Under the pieces are notes generated by a model, which saw only the letters and a program-made list of their open reading frames with translations, had not been told where the DNA came from and did no database searches. From NCBI RefSeq assembly GCF_007830155.1, contig NZ_VLKY01000006.1, positions 124,001 through 188,000 on the forward strand: a stretch of DNA of 64,000 bases, in the 5' to 3' direction. Shown piece after piece: positions 20,653-29,861 of this stretch (the stretch's first letter is position 1; each line of letters opens with the position of its first letter). The DNA comes from Pseudomonas duriflava. GTDB taxonomy: Bacteria; Pseudomonadota; Gammaproteobacteria; Pseudomonadales; Pseudomonadaceae. The position numbers and the translations under genes are program-made.

Positions 20653-22423
20653 ACGTCGCGTATTTAAATTATTGCTCGGACCGGTATTCGCCAATCCGCG
20701 GCGGCTTGCCGTTACCGTTGCCATTCTAATAGGAGCAACGACATTGGATGTGGCCGGCCCCTGGCTGACCAAACATTATCTCGATACCTATCTGGTGCCG
20801 GGCGATTTACGGGCGCAACCCCTTGTCACGCTGCTGCTGATTTACATCGCCACTCAAGCCTTGGCGGCCACAGGACACTACATACAAAGCCTGCGCTTTG
20901 CTGGTATAGCGATGGATACCGTATTGCTCCTGCGACGGCGCCTGTTTCGACACGTACTCCACCTGCCGCAAAGTTTTCATGATCGCACGGCCACCGGTGA
21001 GTTGGTGGCCCGGGTAACTAATGACACTGATGCCCTACGTGAACTCTATGTTGCCTTTCTGGGCACAGTGGTAGGCAATATTGTCCTGCTGGCCGGTATT
21101 CTTATCGCCATGGCGCTGATGGATATTCATCTGATGGCCATTGCCGCCTTGCTGATCCCGGCAGCCGCTTTTATCGTCTGGCTGTACCAGCGCTTGAGCG
21201 GACCGGCCGCGATGCGGGTACGCGCCTTGCGCGCCGAGCAGAGCGCACGCCTGAACGAGGCGATTGGCGGGATGGGGATCATTCAGGCATTCAACCAGAC
21301 CCGTGCGTTCCGCGAGCATTTCCATACGCTTAACCAGGCGCAGTATGAAGCGCGCATCAGTACGGTACGTCTGTCAGGCCTGCTGCTGCGTTCGGCGCTT
21401 GATCTCATCAGCGTGGCTGTACTAGCTGTTCTGTTGCTTAGTTATGGCATGGATCATCTCCTCGGTGGGGCGGAAATCGGGGTGCTGTATGCCTTTATTA
21501 CCTACCTGGGGCGGGTGACCGAGCCGCTTATGGAAATTACCCAGCGCTTTAATCTCTATCAACAGGCGACCGTGGCGGGTGCTCGTTTGCTGCATGTGCT
21601 GGATCAGCATCAGGTTAGCCAGGGTACGGATGACCGTCCTGTCGAAAAGGCCTGTTTCGAGCTTGAACAGGTTCGCTTCCGCCACGAGGCAGCCGAGCAT
21701 GACACCCTGAGCGATATTGACCTGACGATTGCCCCAGGCACTTTTTTGGCTATTGTCGGACCGACCGGCAGTGGCAAATCCACGTTGCTGGATCTACTGG
21801 CCGGGCTTCAACCTATCAGTGGCGGACGTTTGTTGCTGGATGGTCGTGAGCTATCCAGCCTGACGCCGGATGTACTCGGCGCGGCGATTGCCAGCGTACC
21901 GCAGGAACCCTTTGTCCGATCGAGTACATTGCGCGATAACCTGTTGCTGGGTAGCAAAGTTGATCCGCAACAACTTAAAGAGGCTTTGGATGATGCACAT
22001 TTAAGCCCGTTGGTCGCACGCCTGCCGGAAGGTTTGGAGACCCGCTTGGGCGAGCGAGGGTTTACCCTGTCGACCGGGGAGCGACAGTTGCTGGCCCTGG
22101 CACGTGCGCTACTGCGAAAACCCAAGGTCTTGCTGCTGGATGAAGCTACCGCCAGTATCGACAGTGAAACCGAAACTCTTTTGCAGGAGGCGCTGCATGA
22201 CCTACGCGGGCGGGTCACGATGATTGTCGTGGCGCATCGGCTATCCACGATTCGCGAGGCGGACCGTATTCTCGTGCTGCGCCAGGGACGAATCGTCGAG
22301 GATGGCAGTCACGAGCAGCTACTGACCCATCCAGAAGGTCATTATTATCATTTGTGGCATCAGCGTCGGGATGAAACAACATTGTCAGAAAAGCGTGATG
22401 CTCATCAGGTAGTCTCCAAATAA
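20645..22423 (+). CDS. ABC exporter half-transporter, MdlB-like subunit
   Basis: 592 residues, start ATG 20645 (MLERRVFKLLL) overlapping the previous stop. Membrane domain with six helices, then an NBD with Walker A GPTGSGKST, Walker B VLLLDEATASID with the catalytic Glu, and H-loop AHRLST. The ABC signature is altered to LSTGERQ instead of LSGGQ, which suits the complementary half of a heterodimer with one consensus and one degenerate ATP site. Ordered and overlapping with the MdlA-like gene, it almost surely forms one inner-membrane complex with it. The longest frame starts at 20576 within the upstream gene and is not supported. Confidence 0.9.
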   Translation: MLERRVFKLLLGPVFANPRRLAVTVAILIGATTLDVAGPWLTKHYLDTYLVPGDLRAQPLVTLLLIYIATQALAATGHYIQSLRFAGIAMDTVLLLRRRLFRHVLHLPQSFHDRTATGELVARVTNDTDALRELYVAFLGTVVGNIVLLAGILIAMALMDIHLMAIAALLIPAAAFIVWLYQRLSGPAAMRVRALRAEQSARLNEAIGGMGIIQAFNQTRAFREHFHTLNQAQYEARISTVRLSGLLLRSALDLISVAVLAVLLLSYGMDHLLGGAEIGVLYAFITYLGRVTEPLMEITQRFNLYQQATVAGARLLHVLDQHQVSQGTDDRPVEKACFELEQVRFRHEAAEHDTLSDIDLTIAPGTFLAIVGPTGSGKSTLLDLLAGLQPISGGRLLLDGRELSSLTPDVLGAAIASVPQEPFVRSSTLRDNLLLGSKVDPQQLKEALDDAHLSPLVARLPEGLETRLGERGFTLSTGERQLLALARALLRKPKVLLLDEATASIDSETETLLQEALHDLRGRVTMIVVAHRLSTIREADRILVLRQGRIVEDGSHEQLLTHPEGHYYHLWHQRRDETTLSEKRDAHQVVSK

Positions 22424-22454
22424 GCGCAAGTACGTATCGAGTAAGGAATCCGGG

Positions 22455-23930
22455 ATGACTCAAACGTTCGAAGATGGTTTTGTCGTAGCCAGTACAGCCA
22501 GTGAAGCGGTCGATCGTCTTGCCGCGCTGCACCAACAGGCGACCCAGGCGTTGAGCCAGGCCCTCAAACGATACCTCAAGAGCCGGGTCGAGCCGACGGA
22601 GGACGAGCGGCAGTTGTTCCGCTACCCTGAGATCCGAGTGTGTTACCGCTCGGGACAGGCGGTGCCCACTACAACCCGTGCCTATGCCAAGGTGCAATTG
22701 CCTGGTAACTATCGAGCCACTGTGACCCACCCGGCGGCGTTTCGTAAGTACCTGCTCGAACAGCTCGAACCGCTGATGGAGGAGTACGACATTCTGGTCG
22801 AGATTGGGCCGAGCCAGCAGGACATTCCGTACCCCTATGTGGTGGAGCAGGGGGACGAGCTGGCCGGATCTGGTGTGACAGCCGCCGAGCTGGCCCGCGT
22901 GTTTCCCAGTACGGATCTGTCTGCCGCCCATGATGATATAGCCGATGGGCTGTACGACTGGGCTCGTGAGCAGATCCTGCCGCTGTCCCTGTTCGATGCC
23001 GTACGGACAGATTTTTCCCTGCGCCGAATTGTGCACTACACCGGCAGCGACTGGCGTCACGTGCAGCCATGGATCCTGCTGACCAACTACCACCGTTACG
23101 TCGACCAGTTCATCCGTCACGGCCTACAGCAGCTGCGTGACGACCCCCGCTTCGTGCGAATGATCCTGCCGGGAAATGTTGCGATCGAACGGGGGCTGGA
23201 TGAAGGCGAAGCGCAGGCCATTATTGGCGGTATCGCCTGGCACCGTTTCCAGATGCCGGCGTATCACCTGGTGGCGGCGGATGGTCACGGTGTCACGCTG
23301 GTTAACATTGGCGTCGGCCCGTCCAATGCCAAGAACATTACCGATCACCTGGCCGTCCTGCGCCCGCATTGTTGGCTGATGATCGGCCACTGCGGTGGGC
23401 TGCGGCAGTCGCAGACGATCGGCGACTATGTACTGGCCCATGCCTACATGCGGCGTGACGGCATTCTGGATCGCGTACTGCCGCCGCATATCCCCATTCC
23501 AGCATTGGCTGAGGTACAGGTAGCGCTGGCCGAGGCGGCAGCGCAGGTCACCGGCGACCGTGGAGAGGCGCTTAAGCGCCGGCTGCGGACGGGAACGGTA
23601 CTCACGTATGACGATCGTAACTGGGAGTTGCGCTGGGCGCAGGAGCGTCCGGTAATCAATCTGGCGCGAGCCATTGCGGTTGACATGGAAAGTGGCACTA
23701 TCGCAGCCCAAGGGTATCGACTACGGGTGCCCTATGGCACGTTGCTATGCGTGTCGGACAAGCCATTGCATAGTGAGATCAAGCTACCGGGGTCGGCAAA
23801 TGCGTTCTATGAACGGGCCGTAAGCCAGCACCTGGCCATTGGCATCATGGCGCTGGAGCTGTTGCGGGCTCAGCTCGATTCGTTGCACTCACGCAAGTTG
23901 CGCAGTTTCGACGAACCACCGTTCCGTTGA
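22455..23930 (+). CDS. amn: AMP nucleosidase
   Basis: Hydrolyses AMP to adenine and ribose 5-phosphate and so helps control the adenylate pool; cytoplasmic. 491 residues, near the E. coli length (484). Seen: N-terminal regulatory domain (TQALSQALKRYLKSRVEPT, CYRSGQAVPTTTRAYAK) and a C-terminal nucleosidase domain of the purine-phosphorylase fold (NIGVGPSNAKNITDHLAVL, MIGHCGGLRQSQ, AVDMESGTIAAQGYR). The ATG at 22455 has AAGGAA upstream and lies 31 bases after the ABC gene, so it may be part of the same transcript. A strong bidirectional terminator follows. Confidence 0.97.
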   Translation: MTQTFEDGFVVASTASEAVDRLAALHQQATQALSQALKRYLKSRVEPTEDERQLFRYPEIRVCYRSGQAVPTTTRAYAKVQLPGNYRATVTHPAAFRKYLLEQLEPLMEEYDILVEIGPSQQDIPYPYVVEQGDELAGSGVTAAELARVFPSTDLSAAHDDIADGLYDWAREQILPLSLFDAVRTDFSLRRIVHYTGSDWRHVQPWILLTNYHRYVDQFIRHGLQQLRDDPRFVRMILPGNVAIERGLDEGEAQAIIGGIAWHRFQMPAYHLVAADGHGVTLVNIGVGPSNAKNITDHLAVLRPHCWLMIGHCGGLRQSQTIGDYVLAHAYMRRDGILDRVLPPHIPIPALAEVQVALAEAAAQVTGDRGEALKRRLRTGTVLTYDDRNWELRWAQERPVINLARAIAVDMESGTIAAQGYRLRVPYGTLLCVSDKPLHSEIKLPGSANAFYERAVSQHLAIGIMALELLRAQLDSLHSRKLRSFDEPPFR

Positions 23931-23945
23931 GCCGGTGCAGATAAC

Positions 23946-23974
23946 AAAAAGGCCAGCTCAATGCTGGCCTTTTT
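23946..23974. terminator. Bidirectional intrinsic terminator between amn and nhaD
   Basis: GGCCAGC / GCTGGCC stem with a five-base loop, flanked by five A on the left and five T on the right. It works for amn on the plus strand and nhaD on the minus strand. Confidence 0.92.
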
Positions 23975-24003
23975 GTTCGGTTGCAAGGCGTAAAGCTGTA
24001 GGT

Positions 24004-25368
24004 TCAGACCAGAGTGGCCAGGGCGATATAGGTCGCGGCGCCGCCCAGGTAGCCCAGCAGGGCCAACAGGCTCATGCGTTTGAGATACCACATGAAGTTG
24101 ATCTTCTCCATACCCATGGCCGCCACGCCAGCGGCTGAACCGATGATCAGGCAGCTACCGCCAGTGCCGGCGCAGTAGGCCAGCATTTCCCAAAAAGTGC
24201 CATCGACCAGGAAGTGATCGAGCCAGCCTGCATCCGCACTGTTAGCGGCTGACAGGGCATCCGGTGTGATCAAGGGATACATTTTCATTGCACCTGCTAC
24301 CAGCGGTACGTTATCGACCACGGAAGACAACAGGCCAATGGCGATGTTGATTGCGTAGACATTACCCAGGCTGTCTTTCAGCCATGTAGCTACCTGAACG
24401 AGATGACCTGCCGTAGCAAGGCTCGAGACGGCCAGGAGAATGCCGAGAAAGAACAATACGCTAGGCATATCGATGCGGCGCAGCACGCCGATAACAGAAA
24501 GCGGATGCTTATCCTCATCGTTCTTGCCGCGATGGATCACCTCTGTTGCAATCCATAGCACACCCAGGCCAAGCAGAATGCCCATGTATGGCGGCAGGTG
24601 CGTTACCGTTTTGAAAATCGGGACAAACAGCAGCGCGCCGATACCCAGGGCGAAAACCAGATTGCGCTCGAACGCTGTCGTGGCATTCGCGCTGTCCTCA
24701 GGCTCATCCGTATGAGCACGGGCCGTCTCGCCTTTGAGGGTAAAGCTAAGCAGGATCAGCGGCACCAGCAGGCACACCAGGCTGGGCAGGAACAGGCTGA
24801 CTACGATGCCGCTGGCAGAGATCTGGTTGCCAATCCAGAGCATGGTGGTAGTGACATCACCGATGGGAGACCAGGCACCTCCGGCATTGGCGGCAATAAC
24901 CACGATCCCGGCATAGAACCAGCGTTCCTTGGTATCACCGATCAGCTTGCGCAGGAGCGAAATCATAACGATGGTGGTGGTCAGATTATCCAGCGCGGCC
25001 GAGAGAAAGAACGTAATCAGCCCCACGAGCCACAGCAGATACACTCGCTTGCTGGTACGGATGCGATCAGTGATGACCTTGAACCCTTCATGAGCATCAA
25101 CCAGTTCGACAATGGTCATGGCCCCCATGAGGAAGAACAAAATCTCCGAGATCTCGCCCAAGTGATGGCGCAATTCCTCAACCACAATATGGGTGTTGTC
25201 ATCCGCTGGATTCAGGTGCGGCAGGATCTGGTCGGCACCCAGTACCAGTAAGGTCCAGCACAGAACAGCCGTCAGCAGAGCCGAGGCTGCCTTGTCGATT
25301 TTCAGGGTGTGCTCGCATGCGATACAGATGTATCCGAGCACGAAAATGAGAGCCATGAAGACATACAT
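24004..25368 (-). CDS. nhaD: NhaD-type sodium/proton antiporter
   Basis: 454 residues, about twelve membrane helices, ion-transporter (IT/ArsB-like) superfamily. Exchanges internal Na+ or Li+ for external protons; NhaD proteins are often active at alkaline pH. Seen: SAALDNLTTTIVMISLLRKL, ANAGGAWSPIGDVTTTMLW, SSVVDNVPLVAGAMKMYP and GTGGSCLIIGSAAGVAAMG, all NhaD signatures. The frame is open to a TTG at 25383. The ATG at 25368 was preferred because the N-terminus then begins at the first helix; GGAAAAG precedes it. It is a single-gene unit with its promoter in the 140-base gap before 25509. Confidence 0.93.
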   Translation of the reverse strand: MYVFMALIFVLGYICIACEHTLKIDKAASALLTAVLCWTLLVLGADQILPHLNPADDNTHIVVEELRHHLGEISEILFFLMGAMTIVELVDAHEGFKVITDRIRTSKRVYLLWLVGLITFFLSAALDNLTTTIVMISLLRKLIGDTKERWFYAGIVVIAANAGGAWSPIGDVTTTMLWIGNQISASGIVVSLFLPSLVCLLVPLILLSFTLKGETARAHTDEPEDSANATTAFERNLVFALGIGALLFVPIFKTVTHLPPYMGILLGLGVLWIATEVIHRGKNDEDKHPLSVIGVLRRIDMPSVLFFLGILLAVSSLATAGHLVQVATWLKDSLGNVYAINIAIGLLSSVVDNVPLVAGAMKMYPLITPDALSAANSADAGWLDHFLVDGTFWEMLAYCAGTGGSCLIIGSAAGVAAMGMEKINFMWYLKRMSLLALLGYLGGAATYIALATLV

Positions 25369-25508
25369 AAAGGGCTTTTCCAAGCAATACGACCAGCAGG
25401 GGCCGTCTCAATTATTTTAAAAGGTCGCCGAGAATGCCTCATACTTTGTAAAAAATGAAGGGATGATAAAGGTTGACATAATATGAATGTGTGCTAATGC
25501 GCTTTGGG

Positions 25509-27350
25509 CTAGTGATAGCCGCGGGCTTGTAGCTGAAATAGGTGGGCGTAGCGTCCGCTATGGGCGAGCAGGTCGGCGTGATGTCCCTGTTCCAGAATAC
25601 GACCCTGCTCAAGCACGATGATGTGGTCGGCGCTTCGGACGGTAGAAAAGCGGTGAGAGATGAGAATGGTCATCTTGCCCTGGGCATGCTGGCGAAACTG
25701 TTCGAATACCTCGGCCTCGGCAGCAGCATCCATGGCGGCAGTGGGCTCGTCGAGCACGAGAATATCGGCCTTGTCGCGCATGTAAGAGCGGGATAGAGCA
25801 ATCTTCTGCCATTGCCCGCCCGATAGCTCCTGTCCGCCTTTGAACCAGCGTCCTAATTGGGTTTGATAGCCTTGGCCAAGCTGCTCGATGAAATCGCTGG
25901 CCCGTCCCCTTTGGGCGGCATCCTGCCAGCGGGATTCATTGTTGAATGCGGCTACATCGCCCACTCCCAGGTTTTCTCCAGCACTCAACTGGTAGCGAAT
26001 GAAGTCCTGAAAGATAACGCCGATCCGCTGCTGCAGCGCCTCGGTATTCCAGTCCTGCAGATCGCTGCCGTCGAGCAGGATACGGCCCTGGCTGGGATTG
26101 TAGAGGCGGGTCAATAACTTGATCAGGGTCGTTTTTCCAGAGCCGTTCTCGCCGACCAAGGCCAGGCTTTGACCGGGACGCAGGTGAAAATTTATCCCTT
26201 CCAAAGCGGGCTTCGCGGCGCCAGAGTAATGAAAGCCTACTTCCTCGAAGCGAATACCGTCGCCCGGGCAAATGCCCTCGGTAAGGCTGCCCTGTTCGGC
26301 CGCTACGGGATGCTCCAGATACTCATACAGGTTGGACAGATACAGATTGTCTTCATAGATCCCGCTGATGGCGCTGAGGCTGGCACTGATGGTGGACTGG
26401 CCTTGCTTGAAGAGCAGCAGGTACATGGTCATTTCACCCAGGCTGACACGGCCGTTCACGGTGTCGATGACCACCCAGACGTAGGCCATATAAAAGGTCA
26501 GCGTACCCAGCAGGCCGAACAGAAATCCCCAGCTGTCCCGACGGATTGTCAGGGCACGGTCTTCGGTATAAAGCGTGGCAAAGATATCCCGGTAGCGCTG
26601 GAGCAGAAGTGGAGCCAAGCCGAACAGCTTAACTTCCTTGATGTGATCTTCGCGGGCCAGCACCGCCTCGATATAGGTTTGCAAGCGTGCTTCAGGCGAA
26701 CGTCGGCGGAACAGGCGGAACGCATCCCCTGAGAATTTGGCCTCAGCAAAAAAGACCGGCAGGGCGCCGATGACCAGAATGGCTAACGCCCACGGTGAAA
26801 AATGCACGAGCAGGACGGCAAAGCTGGCCAGGGAAATCCCGTTCTGGATAAGGCTGAACAGTTTGTTAACCAGAGACAGCGGTCGTACCGACGCTTCACG
26901 TCGGGCACGGGTGAGCTTGTCGTAGAACTCGGAATCCTCGAACTGGGCCAGCGAAAGTTGCTGGGCCTTTTCCAGGATCATCAGGTTGACTTTCTGACCC
27001 AGTAGAACACGCAGCAAGGACTGCTGGACAGACAGCCCGCGCTGGGCGGCGGCGATTAGTGCCACCACACCAGCCTCCAGGAGCACATAGCGCAACACAG
27101 GCCATAGCGGTGCCTCGCCTTGGGACTGATGGAGCTGCATGGCCGCCACGACAGCATCGACGATCTGCTTACCTAGCCAAGCCGCCAGCGCAGGTAAGAG
27201 ACCTGCCACCACTGTAGCGAACGCCAACCCTAGGGTGAGCCTGCGTGAAGTCGACCAGACCAGCGCCAGGGCGCGCAGGCTGTAGTGGAATAGCTCGGCA
27301 GTACGCCCTCGTTCCGGAGGCGAGGAAGGTGTTGCGGCTTGAGTGGTCAT
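25509..27350 (-). CDS. ABC exporter, homodimeric type, substrate unknown
   Basis: 613 residues: a type-I exporter membrane domain (about 20-330) with long cytoplasmic loops, then an NBD with Walker A GENGSGKTT, signature LSGGQWQK, Walker B ILVLDEPTAAMD and H-loop SHRFST. All catalytic residues are present, so it can work as a homodimer, unlike the MdlAB pair at 19-22 kb. The membrane part resembles exporters of the peptide or lantibiotic group more than MsbA. No precursor peptide, accessory protein or regulator lies beside it. The neighbour upstream on the same strand is the MBL-fold lipoprotein gene, 88 bases away, with no evident functional link. Confidence 0.88.
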   Translation of the reverse strand: MTTQAATPSSPPERGRTAELFHYSLRALALVWSTSRRLTLGLAFATVVAGLLPALAAWLGKQIVDAVVAAMQLHQSQGEAPLWPVLRYVLLEAGVVALIAAAQRGLSVQQSLLRVLLGQKVNLMILEKAQQLSLAQFEDSEFYDKLTRARREASVRPLSLVNKLFSLIQNGISLASFAVLLVHFSPWALAILVIGALPVFFAEAKFSGDAFRLFRRRSPEARLQTYIEAVLAREDHIKEVKLFGLAPLLLQRYRDIFATLYTEDRALTIRRDSWGFLFGLLGTLTFYMAYVWVVIDTVNGRVSLGEMTMYLLLFKQGQSTISASLSAISGIYEDNLYLSNLYEYLEHPVAAEQGSLTEGICPGDGIRFEEVGFHYSGAAKPALEGINFHLRPGQSLALVGENGSGKTTLIKLLTRLYNPSQGRILLDGSDLQDWNTEALQQRIGVIFQDFIRYQLSAGENLGVGDVAAFNNESRWQDAAQRGRASDFIEQLGQGYQTQLGRWFKGGQELSGGQWQKIALSRSYMRDKADILVLDEPTAAMDAAAEAEVFEQFRQHAQGKMTILISHRFSTVRSADHIIVLEQGRILEQGHHADLLAHSGRYAHLFQLQARGYH

Positions 27351-27438
27351 GCAAGCAGATACGTTACTGAGGGCAGGGAGGACCGCCTCGGCAGGTGGTC
27401 TGGGAGGTCGCCCTCCCTACTCATGCGCTCAGGCTGCA

Positions 27439-28497
27439 TCAGGAGGCGTCCTCCGATACGGGCCGTACGGTAATGTCCCAGCTCTCGCCCGGCAACGGTG
27501 CCCGAAAGGCCTCATCCGGAAGCCCCTGCTTCTGTCGCTCGGCGGCTAGGTCGCGTGGTGGAGCGAATTGCTCTTCATCACTGAGCGGAAACGTGCCGAA
27601 GTGGATTCCCATACTGGTCTGGGACTGCAAAACCTTATGAGCCGCTACGGCCTCCTCGGGATTCATATGACTGGAACGCATGAACCAGCGTGGCTCATAG
27701 GCACCAATAGATAGTGCTGAGAAGCGCATCGGGCCGAAGCGATCGTAGATGCGCTGGAAATGGCCACCCCAGGCCGTGTCTCCTGGAAAATAGAGCGGGC
27801 CGCTGGGCGATTCGAGAACAAATCCGCCCCAGAGGGTGCGATTGGTATCAAAGCGGGTACGGGCTGACCAGTGTTGGGAGGGAACGACATGCAGGGTTAT
27901 ATCCTGACCCAGCGGTTGGCTCTGCCACCAGTCCATTTCCGTCACGTTGCCAAAACCCGCCTCTTTCCGGATCAGCGCGGCATTGCCAAGCAGGGTGATC
28001 ACAGGCGTCAGGGGATTCCTCTCGGCGAGCCGGCGCAGGGTAGCCAAGTCCAGGTGATCGTAGTGGCTGTGGCTGACAAAGATAAGATCCAAAGGCGGCA
28101 GGTTTTCCAACGCCACACCAGGATCATGATAGCGTTTGGGACCGATAAAACTGAACGGGCTGACCCGCTCCGACCAGACCGGATCGGTCAATATGTTCAG
28201 GCCGCGGTGCTGGATGAGAAGGGTGGCATGGTTGATATAGGTAACGCGCAGGGCGTCGCCGTGCACCCGCTCCGGCGGTACGCTTGGCTGAGCGGGCAAA
28301 TCCTGCCAGACCCATTCGGGCCGTTCGCGGGTGAGTTGCCATTTGATCAGGGTCCAGAAACTCTTTTTAGAAAAGGGCTCAAGGTTATAAAAATTTTCGC
28401 CGTCGAAATGATCCGAGGGTGGACCGTTGTATTCCGGGGCGCTACAGCCTGCCAGGGCAAGAAGATTGACCAGCCAGAGGGAGCGGAAAATTCGCAT
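27439..28497 (-). CDS. Metallo-beta-lactamase-fold lipoprotein, NAPE-PLD/RomA-like
   Basis: 352 residues. Seen: lipoprotein signal with LALAGC near residue 18; the MBL metal motif SHSHYDHLD; further metal ligands around VPSQHWSARTRFD and FPGDTAW; and IHFGTFPLSDE near the C-terminus. The layout is that of the NAPE-PLD-like/UlaG-like group, whose bacterial members are phosphodiesterases or unknown hydrolases. The lipobox places it in the envelope. The substrate cannot be deduced. It is divergent from rluE with 141 bases between the starts. Confidence 0.85.
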   Translation of the reverse strand: MRIFRSLWLVNLLALAGCSAPEYNGPPSDHFDGENFYNLEPFSKKSFWTLIKWQLTRERPEWVWQDLPAQPSVPPERVHGDALRVTYINHATLLIQHRGLNILTDPVWSERVSPFSFIGPKRYHDPGVALENLPPLDLIFVSHSHYDHLDLATLRRLAERNPLTPVITLLGNAALIRKEAGFGNVTEMDWWQSQPLGQDITLHVVPSQHWSARTRFDTNRTLWGGFVLESPSGPLYFPGDTAWGGHFQRIYDRFGPMRFSALSIGAYEPRWFMRSSHMNPEEAVAAHKVLQSQTSMGIHFGTFPLSDEEQFAPPRDLAAERQKQGLPDEAFRAPLPGESWDITVRPVSEDAS

Positions 28498-28638
28498 GCG
28501 TGTCCCATCAAAAGGGCATTCATATGCCGGTGAGTGAAAATCGAGTCGCGATTTTTCGGTACACTCGATACCTGTCCATCAATGGCCGCTGCCGGACGCG
28601 GCGAAGCGGTCTGTTATCAGGTTTAGTCCGTACCCATC

Positions 28639-29253
28639 ATGCCTCGTTCAGCCCGTCCTGCCCAACCCCCTCGTCCTCGTCGTGTAGCCAAGACGCCGCC
28701 CGTTGAGCCTCGCCTGATCCTGCTCAACAAGCCTTTCGATGTGCTTACCCAGTTTTCCGACGGAGAAGGGCGAGCCACGCTCAAGGATTTCGTGCCGATT
28801 CCTGGTATTTACCCGGCCGGGCGTCTTGATCGAGACAGTGAAGGACTTTTGCTTCTGACTAATGACGGTCGCTTGCAAGCACGCATTGCCGATCCAAAGC
28901 ACAAGTTGGCCAAGACTTACTGGGTGCAGGTGGAAGGTACGCCGACCCAAGAACAGTTGGAACAACTGCGGCAGGGAGTTGAGCTCAATGACGGACCGAC
29001 CTTGCCCGCCGAGGCAAGCCTCCTGCCGGAGCCCGAGCTGTGGGCGCGTAATCCACCGGTGCGTTTTCGCAAAAGTGTACCAACGGCCTGGCTGGAGCTT
29101 GTGATTCGCGAAGGTCGTAATCGCCAGGTAAGGCGAATGACGGCGGCGGTTGGCTTGCCTACTTTGCGCCTGGTGCGGGTTCGAATCGGACCGTGGTCGC
29201 TGGAAGGGCTGGAGCCGGGCGAATGGCGGGAAGTACCGGCGCGGCTGCCATAA
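28639..29253 (+). CDS. rluE: 23S rRNA pseudouridine synthase, RluE family
   Basis: 204 residues. Makes pseudouridine at position 2457 (E. coli numbering) of 23S rRNA. Seen: [13 protein letters not shown], the catalytic-Asp motif [17 protein letters not shown] with Asp64, and [20 protein letters not shown]. It has no S4 domain. The N-terminus carries a basic, proline-rich tail of about 22 residues. ATG at 28639 with no strong ribosome-binding site. It converges with the globin gene across a hairpin terminator. Confidence 0.93.
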   Translation: MPRSARPAQPPRPRRVAKTPPVEPRLILLNKPFDVLTQFSDGEGRATLKDFVPIPGIYPAGRLDRDSEGLLLLTNDGRLQARIADPKHKLAKTYWVQVEGTPTQEQLEQLRQGVELNDGPTLPAEASLLPEPELWARNPPVRFRKSVPTAWLELVIREGRNRQVRRMTAAVGLPTLRLVRVRIGPWSLEGLEPGEWREVPARLP

Positions 29254-29263
29254 GATGAAAGCA

Positions 29264-29291
29264 GGGCGCACTAACCCAAGGGAGTGCGCCC
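29264..29291. terminator. Hairpin between rluE and globin gene
   Basis: Nine-bp stem GGGCGCACT / AGTGCGCCC with a ten-base loop, between convergent genes. The trailing T-run is short, so efficiency is uncertain. Confidence 0.6.
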
Positions 29292-29307
29292 CTTAGAAGC
29301 GGGCCGC

Positions 29308-29700
29308 TCAATATTCCGTCGTAATCACCCGAATGCCCTCGCCCAGTACCTCACGCCAGGACGCCAGTATAGTCTCGTCGCACTGTGGGTCGTGGGTTTG
29401 AATGGTCGCAAGCAGGGCCTCTATCCAGAAAACGTAAAGCTCCGGACGGATATCCATGCGCTGACGACTATGACTTTCTCCTAGAGCGCGCAGTTTAGTA
29501 TCCGGCATCCCACGAGCGACCATGACCAAGTTCATGATGCCCTGCCGCAGCAGCGCTTTTTGCGCCGTCATGTCCGTATTCAGGAACTTCTCTTGAATCA
29601 GGGGAGAGCTCGCTAGAAAGCGGCGGTAAAAATTGTCGAAAAAGTCGGGACTGGCACAGCAGCGGCCATAGCTTTGCATAACCTGATCGGCAGGTTTCAT
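29308..29700 (-). CDS. Single-domain globin-like protein
   Basis: 130 residues from the ATG at 29700 (AAGGA nine bases upstream; an upstream start at 29727 lacks one). The all-helical sequence shows a globin pattern: a first helix with SYGRCCASPDFFDNFYRRFL, KFLNTDMTAQKALLRQGIM in the middle, and a candidate proximal heme histidine in LGESHSRQRMDIRPELY. This type lacks the reductase domain of flavohemoglobins. Role not known; oxygen or NO binding or sensing are possible. It stands alone between rluE and the cytochrome operon. Confidence 0.75.
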   Translation of the reverse strand: MKPADQVMQSYGRCCASPDFFDNFYRRFLASSPLIQEKFLNTDMTAQKALLRQGIMNLVMVARGMPDTKLRALGESHSRQRMDIRPELYVFWIEALLATIQTHDPQCDETILASWREVLGEGIRVITTEY

Positions 29701-29820
29701 AGCACATCCTTGCAGTAAAACATCCACTTGTCGGGTAAAGCGGAAAGGCGGTTAGTGTAAGCGGCGCGAAGGGTAGCAGTTAAGGTAGTAGTCTTAAAGA
29801 CCCTTTGATATGAAGGGATA

Positions 29821-29852
29821 TAGCCTGCGCCCAGGTGATAGGACGCAGGCTA
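29821..29852 (-). terminator. Hairpin downstream of the cytochrome c gene
   Basis: TAGCCTGCG / CGCAGGCTA, nine perfect pairs with a 14-base loop, ten bases after the stop of the cytochrome gene on the minus strand. It is followed by a U-containing but interrupted stretch. Confidence 0.6.
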
Positions 29853-29861
29853 AAGAGCGCA

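Noticed and set aside
28537-28555. AAAATCG / CGATTTT hairpin between the MBL gene and rluE
   Set aside because: Low-GC stem in a divergent promoter region, not downstream of any gene; probably not a terminator.
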